Source: Salvator merianae (lineage: Eukaryota; Chordata; Lepidosauria; Squamata; Teiidae). Taken from it: DNA of 64,000 bases. Numbering within the stretch: position 1 is the stretch's first letter; each line of letters begins with the position of its first letter. The notes under the pieces are model-generated. The model searched no databases. It had not been told where the DNA came from and saw nothing but the letters and a program-made list of their open reading frames with translations. The translations under genes were made by a program, and so were the position numbers. The stretch is from positions 128,313,936 through 128,377,935 of the forward strand of contig QVOM02000034.1 of the NCBI GenBank assembly GCA_003586115.2. The letters are read 5' to 3'. Below are positions 50,101 through 62,100 of the stretch, piece after piece.

Positions 50101-53100
50101 AGGAGTGTAACAGCCAGAAAACAGGTCAGTTCTGGGACAAAATTCAGAGCAAGTGTTTATGACAAGAAGCAGCAGATGGTCTACAAGGATATGTGATCAT
50201 AATGCCCTAGAGAGAGAAAGTAAGATTTGTAACAACTACAAAAACATCCTCAGTGCACTTGAAACTCACACATCATGCAGGAAACAGAGGGGGGAAAAAA
50301 GGAAAGGAAAGGAAACCCTCTTGTGACATACAAATCCATTAATACACTAATGATGTTAAGTAAATAAGCAGATTTTTAGAACAGAAGAGAAAGGGCAGTA
50401 AACAAGTAATAGAACATATTACAGGGCTGAAAGAACATGTTTCCCACTCCCCCTTACGTTTGCAGCCTTCAGGCCCAAATCCAAAATGGTTGGCTTCACA
50501 CCTCTCACAACGCTGGCCAGTGATGCCCGGCTGGCACTCGCATTGCCCAGTCTGTATGTCACAGTGGCCATTAGTGGAGCCCAATGAATTGCAGTGACAC
50601 CTAGTGGAAGGGGAAACAGCGCACATGCTTATGTCAATCATATCCCTCTTAAAGGTTTGCTATAATGGTACAGCTGTTGTGAATGTGCATGATACAAGTC
50701 AAATTGTATCTGCCTGTGAGCACCCAATGTAAAGCGACACCCAGTACTATGACTCCCCCACTCTAATACATAAGACAAACTAGCTTGAGCAGGTTCAATT
50801 AAGCAGGTTCTATTGTGCTGTTTTCCAATCTAATTAATAGAGGAATATTAATACTGTCCTTATATTCTAGAAGGCAACAACTGCCAATTCATTCTATCCA
50901 GTGGCCTCAAGTTTACCATAGCTGCTATTTATCAATGGTGTTGCTGTAGTAGTGAACATCTGTATGTTTTACACACATTTCGCACAAAAACATTGGCACA
51001 GATGGTGTTAATTAGCCTGGTTGCAAAATGCCTACAGAAAGAAATGCAGCTCAGAGGACTCCTAAAATGCAACACTGTTATTTATAATACGAACAAACAT
51101 AACTTCAAACAACAAAAAACACTGTTTGAAAAATAAATCAAGAGCACTTTGATGTTTTGTTTTCAATACGTGATGCTACATAAAATAACACATGCAAAAT
51201 GAAAGTCTCTGCTCAGAGGAGACTGTAAAAATTAAGGGTAGGGACGAAGTAAAATAGTAATAAAAAAAGCCCAAGCAGAGTCACATCTAGTTTGCGTAGC
51301 CATAGCAAGAGTCACTCCTCTACCAGGCCAGGTTTCTAGGCTCTGGAGGAAGCACAGTAGCTACACTGTACTACATACTGTTTCCCCTCCATCCACACGA
51401 ACAGAGCAGGGCAGTCACAAGCAGAGGTGCACTGACTGCAGTGATGTGTTATGATCTGCATGCAAACCCTGACATTTTGGAGCCCAGGACTATCTCACAG
51501 GCTGACTCACGTCCAAGCTGAACGTCCATATGAAGAAGAGGGTCATACAGTCTGAGCAGGATCGTCAAGACAAGAGGTAAGTCTGACTTGCCCTTCATTG
51601 CTATTGTTAAACCCAAAGACCAAGGGATTAACACAAGCCATAGCAAAGAAGGATTTCCAATAGAAATTTGGAGGAAACAGGTGCCATATGCAATATAATT
51701 ACCGTAGGAAGGAACTCTAGGCAAAAAGGAGGATGGGTGTTGTTGTTATGGATATGGCTCTCCTCAAAATTCCATTATATTTATTAAGAAATCTACAGCC
51801 TATGTCTCAGTGGGCCTATCTGCCACCACTGCTATCCACTACCATCCCCCCAGAGAGTTCATGCTATAATTTCAGAGTAGGAAGACCAGCTCACTTCTCA
51901 CAACCACGCCCGCTCTGCAGGTTGTAGAATCCAGGCTCGCAGGAGCTGCAATCCCTCCCCGTGACGTGCGCAAGGCACTCGCACTGCCCTGTCACTTGAT
52001 TGCAGGTCGTCTGCCGGCTCACTGTTCCGTAAGGATTGCAACTGCAAGCTGTAAGAGTCAAAGGGGTTCCATCAGAAATATACTCTCAGATAATCAGGAA
52101 CTGACAGAGACTTTGGAGTTGCTGAGGCTGCTCTTTTCCCTTGATTCAGACACATCTACCCCTACCTTGTGTATGCTTGTGCACACCACACATGTACATG
52201 TGCCTCTGTGGGTCAGACAGATATGCATCATTGAAAATTCAAGAGCTTTATTATTTATTTTGTATTTAAATTCAAATATAATGGTGCAACCTTACTGAAA
52301 AGGGCAAAGAAAATGTTCTTAAGTCAAAATATTAAAAGAGTGCAAAAAAATTGGGGTTGTATCTAAAAAACAACCTACAGAATTTAGAAAACATCCTTGA
52401 TCAATCTGCCTCCTTCTGATGGCAGTGAGTCAACTTTGATATCACTTTGGGTTCCCCAAAGATCTTGCTGTCATTTATTTAGATTCCTTTCAGTGACTAT
52501 CAACACCCATATTTTCTATTAATGAAATTACTGCGGACTACTTCAACAGCAAATAAATGTTTACATCTGCCCCAGAAGAAGCAGACTGAAACACCATCAT
52601 CTCCTTTTACCCAAACCCCCTTTGTATGCAAATAGTGTAGACCAGTGTTTCTCAACCTTTTTCGAACCGTGGCCCTCTTCTGACCTTGTTTCCTTCCTGT
52701 GGCTCCCCGTCCTACTGGGTGCATGTAGCAGTGGAGTACAGAAGTGGGAGGGAGAAGGAAGCCCCCTGTGCCCCCCTTTGGAATATCCTGGGCCCCCACA
52801 GGGGGCCATATGGCCCTGGCTGAGAAACGCTGGTGTACACGACTGATACCAGGACCTAAACCAGGCATGATGGAAACACAAGAGCACTTTGCCTCTGCAT
52901 ATCTCTCCTCTTCCACCACAGTTTTTGTCACAGCAACTCTCCCTATTACCTATGAATTGTGGTCATTTATACTCATAAGATCTTTCTTATAACTCAGAAA
53001 TGCTCCTTCTGAGATTCTTGTTCAAATACTATGGAATCAGAAGAAAAACTAGGTGTAAGGAAGACACAGTAGGTATCCCTTAGCCCATTCTTCCAGCCAA

Positions 53101-56100
53101 AACTTTCTTCCCAGAGAACAAACAGCCTCCTAATGGGTGCAGAGGTCCCACTAGGATGTTCATATAGTGTTCCAGATATTGGATTCTAACAAAAACATCT
53201 CATTCCTTACCTTTGCATTTGTCCTCTGGATTCTGAGCCAGAGGATTGCCAAAGAATCCATCTTTGCACCGGTCACAATAGAAACCAGCTGTGTTATAGA
53301 TGCACTTCAGACATTCTCCTGTCAGGCGATTGCAGTTTCCTACAGCATTAGGGTCAATGTTGTCACTGCACTGGCAGAGGCGGCAAAGCCTGGCAGGGCC
53401 ATTTTCTCCAAGAGGATCTCCAAAATAGCCATCATCACAGAGCTCACACCTTTTACCTACAAGGGCAAGGAGTATTATGACATCAGATTTTTATTTTTGC
53501 ATCATTTTCCCTAAATCTCACAGAAAATGACTTGAGGGTTTCCAGCATAAGTGCATAGAAATAAAGGTTTACAATTTTAGATCCAATCGTGCATATAATC
53601 GAAATCACAGAAATTACACAAGTGCTAGGCCAATATATTAACAATCAAATAACACATATTGGTCATCTTGCTAAGCTATGGGTTCTCCTGGTCTCTACTG
53701 AGGCCACGAAGAGGAAGATCGAAAACTTTTCACTTCCACTTTTGATCACCCTGAGCTTCTCTTATCACCTAAATCAAGCTTATTTAAATCAAGACAATTT
53801 TTGAGCTTCAGATTACAAAGATAATATATTTTATCTTAGCGTCACAGCTAAGGTACCAGAAGGGAAGCAGAATCACAGCCAACCAAAACCAGACACAAAA
53901 TCTCCCTATAGTCTCCCAATAGTGAAGATCGAGGGCCAATACGTAAAACTCAAGATTCACATAGGTTAATAAATGGAACTGCTAATTACCCACCACCAGC
54001 TTGCCAAATAAGATGCTCACATCCCTAATAAACCCTATTCAGAGCGCTGGAAACAAACCAGGTACTGTCCAGAGAGAACGCAATAATGTAATTAAGACAG
54101 CACAAGATAGGAGAAGAAAAACAAAAAGGCATCCAGAGGAAATAACTGATAAAAAGTTAAGATGAGTGTATAAGCTCAATGAAGGTGCAACTAGTACAAA
54201 ATGCAGTAGCCAGGCTGTTGACAGGGGTGCCTACTAGAGATGCGCAAAATTCGGTTCGTTTTTGAAAGTTTGAATTGAACCAAACAGTTCAAAGACATCT
54301 GCTTCGAACTGAACCACCCCATTTGAGACTGGTTCAACTCAAACCAAACCAGGGACAAGTTCATGAATATGAGTGGTTCAATCAAACTATTCACGTTTAT
54401 TGCATTTTTGCCATTTAAAGGGGTTTTTAAAAACTTTTTAAATAGAAAAATTGGATTTTTTTCCAAACAGATTTTAAGTATGGTTCAAACCCTATTCAAA
54501 AAGGCTTGAACCAAACTTAGCAAAAAAAAAAAAAGTTCATGCATAGCTTTAGTGCCCAGTTGTACACACTTGGCACCTGTGCTTAAGCAATTGCACTGGT
54601 TGCCAATCAGCTACGGGCCAGATTCAGGATCTTATGCGTGCCATATAAAAACTTAAACAACCTGGAACCAGAGCACTTGCTAGATTGCCTTCCCCAATTC
54701 AGACAAGCAAGGTTATTGCAACCATCCTGCAAGACTCCGCTCCAGGTACCTCCAATCACTGAATGTCATCTTGTGGTATCCCATAGCAGGGCATACTCTG
54801 TGGTGACACCTACACTCTGGAATGCTCTCCCCTCAGATGTTCCTAAAGCACTATTATATCTTTTAGATGCCTGTTTGTACTCTTAGACATTCCAGGAATG
54901 AAGGAATGAATGTTTGATTACCTTTATCTAGTTTTTAATACTGTTTTTACATTCTGCCATTTTTAAACTTATTTTTAAATGTTATTTTAAACAATCTCCA
55001 GATTTCAGTACAAAAAAGCAATGTAGAAATATTTTAAATAAGGATTTTAGATGCTTTTTTTCTCTAAAAAGAAAGAAGAAACAATAGTAGACTGATCTCA
55101 GGGACACTGACTCAAACATATTGAACATGGTGCAGCAGTATTCGTGGACTTCAGGTGCTTTATAAAAATGGCAAGATACTTAACATGATCAACAATTCCT
55201 AGCACAAAGAGAGGAAAAAATGATGAGAAGAGCCAAGACGACATTCAAAAGATAGAAAGATCAAAGACAAAAGATAAAACTGACATGGAAAGTAAATTAG
55301 ATTAGTTTATTTACAGTCACTGACCAGATAAAAGTAATGTACAAAAAGATAAAATGCATTAATTGAAAGAAGGAAATACAAATATCAACAATGCTAACTG
55401 GAAGATACATTTTAAGTCCTGCTGGTCAGAGGGCAAATATTGGAGATAAAATGAATCAGAATAACTCTGATGTTGTGATAGCAGAGGAGTTACAAACTGT
55501 AACCAGACATCTCTACAGAAGCGGCAATACAGTAGGACATGTCTCTACAGCTCCTGACTCACAAGGACAGTGTCTGTTGTAAGTGTTTTTATTGTATTTC
55601 CTTTTCAAGACTGAAGCTGGTAAGGCATCAAATCAAACTAAAGAGAACACTCTTCTAAATTTGGGAATGGTAATATGTTTTAAATATCTAGCAGATATTA
55701 GTATGGAAGATGAAAACTATTTGGCAGGAAGCTGTTAGAAATTAAAGAGTTGCTCACTTGAGCTTCCATATCTAATAAGCAATGTTTTAACGTCAGTAGC
55801 GCCTTCTCATACCCTAACATCAGACAGGCCCCTTGCAAGAAACCATAGTGATGGAGCTTTTGCTTAAGTGAGAATCTGAGATGGAAAGTAAAGCAAAGAA
55901 ACATCTAGAAGAAGCATTCTTCAGTTCTATCTCCTAGGGCCAGAGAAGCCAGGGGCAATACTATACAGCTGCTAGTTCCAGTTAAGAGAATATCAGGCTG
56001 TTGTTTGTAGGGCCCTTGACAAACAGGGCCTCTGTATTAACACTGACACTACAAAAATGCAGTAGGGCTCACACATGTATTATCCTATAATCACCATCAC

Positions 56101-59100
56101 TCGCTAGCCAACAGATCTGAGATTAGGACAGAACCGTTAGAGTTAAGAGCAAAGATACAACAACATTCTTCTCAAAGAAATAATGACTGAGAGTTTAATG
56201 CTGTCATATCCTATTATACTGTCCACTATGATATAATATGAGCAAAGCACCTGAACCCACTTTGGAACAGATTTACGTTTTCAGACGCACAGTTCCTTGA
56301 CTCTCTACTTTCAGACCAATCTCAGGAAATCATGTGTGCTGCTGTCAAATTTTGTCTGAATGCTAACAGGTTTGGAGAAGATCCTGTTAAAAATGTTGCT
56401 TCAAATAATTGAAATCTTATTTCACTGGATCCAATGTTTGGGTTTTGTATTCTTTTGATCAGAGATGGTTATTAAACTGGGATGAATTTAACAGCAAAAT
56501 AGGAGAGTATTAAAGTCAGCTCTGGGAACAACTAAGCAGCATAGCAGCAGGTATCTGGTATGTCCAGGATTAAACAGGGACACACTTGAAACATTACTAT
56601 ATTGGACAGAGAAGGTATATTTAGCCAGGAGCTGGTTTTCTCATGCCTTAGTGTATCGGCAGAAAGAGCATATCAGCAACCTAACTGAATGAACTGTCAA
56701 GTGAGAAATTCATCTTATCAAATTGTCATATCACCACGTATCTATCAGCTGAAATGGTAGATCTAGAGAGAAACAAAAAAACTGAACTCTGGAGAAATTA
56801 GAATCCAGGAATGCATTATGGCTTTTCAGGCTGGTAAGAAATACCAGCATCTGGAAACTTCTTTTTGAGCGTGCTTACACAGATTCTGCAAATCCCTGGT
56901 GGACACAGGCTGCTTGTGCAATAATTTGGAGTGTGCTTTCTCCTAGGATGGATCATCAGTCAAGAATGGGAAACATTTTTACTTTGGGTGCGGAATTCTA
57001 AACTGTCCTGAAAGTCACAAAGTCAAGGAGTGTACATATCTGTGAATTCTTGTATTCCCTGTAGAGGCCAGTGGAGTCTAAGAACAAAATGGGATGATTA
57101 CTTTTCCTATGCACACTTCCTCAAGTGGAGATGTCATACCCAAATGCACAGCAACATCTATAGACTCAGAAACTGAGGACACTGAAGCCTAATTTGATCC
57201 CAGAACAGGTCAATTCCACCAGATCTTGCCATTATTCTGCACTCTATTCTCTTATACAAGCACTTCTTCTCATAAAGAGTGGATGGAGTGGTCTAATCAT
57301 AGAACCTATTTCAAAAAATTTTGTTGAGTGTATTTTCCATTGCCAACTCATGTAACACCTTTCTCCATCTTTCCCTCTTTTTCCCACAATTGCTCTGCAT
57401 CTCCCAGACTGTCAGCACTCTGTGAGTAAATACTCTTTAACAATTCCATCTCCTACATTAAGAAGACTCACTTGGGAATATTTTCAACATTCTTTGCTTG
57501 ATTTATTATAATAAAAATTGCATGGGATGATTCAACCATTTCCTCTGTTCTACAAAGAGTATCAAGCAGCCTCCAGCAAGCAACATGGATCTACTGATAA
57601 GAAAAGCCCCACCTAAAGATAGCATACCTGTAGTACCAGCTGGACAATTGGTGCACACCACCTCCTTGGTTTTGGGCACTATGGCACAACTTGAACCCCC
57701 TGGACATGGACAGGGTTGGCAGTCAGAAGCAGCGCCTGTGGTTGCATCTCCGTAATAGCCATCGATGCACTTCTCACAATGAGGACCAGCGGTGTTGTCC
57801 CTGCAGTCACAGGCTCCTGCATCAGGTGGGGAAAAGTGGGAGCTTTATTCCATAGAGTGACACAGCCACAAGCACAGCTCCTTTCTAGAGAAATCTACTA
57901 ACTTAGCATAATTGTCACATTGTGGACATATTCAGTGATATTACGTCAATCAGCCAGATTTATACATAACTTTTATCATTTGACCACCAGAAGGGAGGGC
58001 ACGACCAGTTTCATTCTTATTGGAACTCATCAGGCGCCCGCAGCCACATTAAGCCACATTTTGTTGCTCTACCCTGTAGCAGTATTGAACTCACAGCCTT
58101 GGACACATGTTGGTCAAGTAAGCTGCACTTAGCTGTTGAGCCATAATAGCCCCAGAGATCTCTGGCTTCAGGAAGGGATTAACTCTGATTTTACAGAATG
58201 TTTTTTTCAGATTTTCTCCTTCCTTCCTATTTTAGCTCTCAATTACCCAAAGTCTGGCATTATTTTAATGGTCAGTCCTCCTATACTGAAAGAACCTGAC
58301 TCACTTTTTGTAAGTATCTAAAAAAAATGAGTCAAGTACCTTCAGTACAGGAGGGCTGACCATTAAAATAACATCGAACTCTCCATACTTGAGAGCTAAT
58401 ATAATATGGAGGGAAAAAACCTGAGGAAGCATACTGTAAAATCAATTATACTTCATTCTTTATTTTTTCACTGTCTGCACTGCAAGAACAATACTGAAAA
58501 GGACATTTTCTTCTTTAAAAAGGTACAAACAAATGCATATTGTCTTGAATGAGGAAGAAACTGTGACTATTCCAGTTCAGTGTAAGATTCCAGCAGCCTC
58601 AAACTAGCAGGAGGCACCCTCTTATCCATGTCACAGCAGCAGTTTGCCAGAAGAGGGAGCTAGAGGTTTGCTCTCTGCAATGGCTGGCAAAATATAGGGA
58701 CTGAAGATGGTATTGTAATGATTAGTTTAAGAGCTGTCAGTGGTATGAAGGTTCTCTGGTATTTTAAATGCAGATGATTCAACCAGGGCTTCTGGGCACA
58801 CATTACACTCTCAGCTTAACAAGTGAACTCAGCACCATCAGCATTTATGCACTCTCTCACCAGACTCTGGGTCACAGGTTTCACTATGCCCATTGCAGAA
58901 ACATGACACGCATGGGCTGTAAGGCCCAAGACTTGGAGTCTCTCTTCTGTAGCCCTGAGCGCAGCGTTCACAGAACTGCCCCAGGTATCCTGTAGGACAT
59001 GTACAACTCTCCACCCAAGTTGCTGGGATTCCTGGTCCAGGCCGGGCACTTATAATAGTGACATCATCCAAATATCCAGCATCTACAAAAGATAAATAGC

Positions 59101-62100
59101 ACACAAAGGAAACCGATTAGCTTTAACGGCACAGAATAACAATCTCAAAGGAAGCTTGGTAAGTCAATACCAGCAGATGTCTTAGTCTAAAGAATCCTGT
59201 TAGTACGCTGCGACCAATATCATTTTGCCTACACCTCAAGACGCTAACTGGTGGGAAGACATGCAACAGTCTCCTTGGGCTGGATTCAGCTCAGAAGCTG
59301 CCTGCTGCTAACTTTTAATATCTTGAACTGTTTTTCTACCTTTCCAGAGAGGCATCAAAAATATACTCAGCACTGATATGCCAATGGCTGAGGGTCAGGA
59401 AATTTATCTTGCTGGTTGGAAGGCCCGACATAAAAATAATTTAAATGATTAGGCTTTAGTCTAAGACAAGCTGCAATTTCTGCATGTTGCAAATGCAGAA
59501 CTACAAACTCTTGATGTTAATACTTTTGCTTTCTCCTATGTACATGTACATGTAACAGACTCTTCAAAAATGACCTGGCTACTGAGCAAACTCCCTCCAA
59601 ACTGCTTCTTTACATGCTAAGTATATGATGATGTTCTCTAGTGGCAAGAAATCTGACTAACTAGCCCAGCTTCCGTGCTTCATGTGTCATCACAGCACCT
59701 GCCTCAAGCCCTTTAAGGCTCTTCCCACCTGCTGTCTACCCCCCTCCCACACACACACACTTCAGATGCTGTCACTGCATATGGAACAAACAAACTTCTT
59801 TACAAAGCTGGAGCTAGTGGGGCTTTTGCCATCTACTGCCCAGGACCCATCACTGTTCTCAATGGCATGCGTGGGTCTGGCAGAGAAACTTGAGGAGTCA
59901 AGGCAGCAGGCATCCCCAGGTCAGCGGTGGTGCCCAGCTTTTAGGTAGCTCACTCAGAAGGCTAAAGCTGGCAATCAGCTTAGTCAGAGTGATCCACGCT
60001 TTAGTAGTTTCCAGACTACACTACTGCAATGCGCTCTGTGTCAGACCACCTTTGAAGACGGCCTGGAAGTTGCAACTAATGCAGAAAGCAGCACTAAAGT
60101 TCTTGATGGGTGCTGCTGGCTGGGCAGACATCATACGTATCTTAAAAAAAAGCTATTCTGGTTGCAAGTTCACTGTCAAGACCAGCTGAGGATGTTCACA
60201 ACAACTTACACCGTCCTTTCCTATTTAGATCTGCCTATACTTGGAGATCATTTAGAGAGGCCCTCCTGTAATGTTACCAACTTCCGCGGTTCAAAGTGTG
60301 ACAGGTCATGAGAGGACCTTCTGTGTTTACGAGAGGGCCCCCAGGTTTACCAAATGATATCCCCCTCTAAGGTGTGCCAAGTACCATCAGCACAAGCCTT
60401 CAGGTGACTGACCCTCTGATCTTTTTATTTATTACATTAGAATTTTACTTAAAGGTATCCTTGTATTGTTTTAAAATTTTACAACCCAACCCGAGGTGGT
60501 ATTCGGTGGGAAATAAAAGCAACAAATAATGAAACTTCCTCCATTCCTTTCTACCACCCTATGGGTGAGTCACCATTTCTCATTAACTGTATACCAAAGC
60601 AAGCCATAACTAATACAAACCAGCCTCCACCATGACAGGCTCATCTACGTCAAATTCATGTTTAATCTGTGGATCCTGATGTTACCCCGGCATGCATCGG
60701 TGTATATGTACACACAATTATTGCCGGGAAAGAAAGAGGCAATTGTTGCAGAGAAGGGAGAAAAGAATGCATTTCTAAGGCTCGTTTTGTGATTGGTAAA
60801 AAAAACCCTCTTTCCATACCACATTGCGCAGGGAACCAGCAGTTCATCTGTACTGGGACTGCAAGCGATGCCAAGACACCAAAGCAGATGCCTTTGCACA
60901 GCAGTATTAAGAAGCATGAGGAATGGCAAACAGCCAAAAATCTTCCTTGTAAAAGCATGGGAGTGGGCAAAGAATGCAGTTTTTACTACCATAAAATTTA
61001 TTTGCACACACCATTCTTTCTGCATATATGGTCAAGGGAGATCACAAAAGTTCCCATTCTTTGCAGACGGACTGGCTGATTTTTCACTCCAACTTAGTTC
61101 GTCAATCTTTCATTTGCAAATGCATAGCATGAGCTCTTCCAGCAAAGCTATAACTCTCCTACAAGGAGACTGGCTACCAACAGCTACCCCACCATGGAAA
61201 ATGCTCTTGGAAAAGGCTCTGGTTTATGTTCAGGGCAATTTTTAAAGGGGTGTAAGGTGTAAGTTGAGCAACGATGTTTACTCTTTGTTAGCAAGCTGAT
61301 TTCACCCACAGCCTAGGAGTCGCTGCATGCTAGCAATGAGAGGAATGTTAATTATATCACTATCTTCCTGCACTTTCCCACTACCATCCCATCACCTACA
61401 TATACAGAGGCTTTTCAATGCTCCCCAAAATTCCATGCATTTTAGACATATTTAGCGTGACATTTTCTGCACTGCATCAACATAATATATATCTTGAACA
61501 ACTACTGTCAGATGACTAAAGCACACAGAACACAAAAAGTTCAGTAATATATAGGGAAACATGAACCAGTGTGGACTGAAACAGAATGATGCGCTAAAAT
61601 CACCTATACTTCAGATTCTAGTGGACTTCTCAGACAAACTATCCAATCTTGATACACAAAGTAACATTAAATTCTTATCAATCAAGCTATAATTTAAACT
61701 AAGATTGTGCACAAGTGAGAGCCAATCCTCTGTAATTCCTGTATCTTGCATCTAGAAGGCAATCTCTGTTATGGGACTAGGCTGCATATGAAAGATTCCC
61801 AAAGTCTATTATTCACTCTGAAGTCTTGAGCAAATTAATACTTGCAGCTTTCAATCCCAGAATCTTAAATCTGCAGCAAGTAGATAATCTCTCTGCTGTA
61901 CTTTACATAGATGTTCTTAACACTACTGAGATAATCCAAGGGAAGCAACTGAAGTCCAGAAAAATAATATAAAAGGACCATCTGTTGTCCATCTCCTAGA
62001 TTTTGGTGCACCATGTCACAAAAGTTTTAGGTACCGGCAAAATATATCACAAAAAATGAGCTCTGCTAGCATTAACGATAGGATTCCAGTTGGTTTTCGT

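Noticed and set aside
60645..61245. Overlapping ORFs of 100-150 codons on both strands
   Set aside because: Antiparallel overlap with no domain; located within LAMC1 intron 11.
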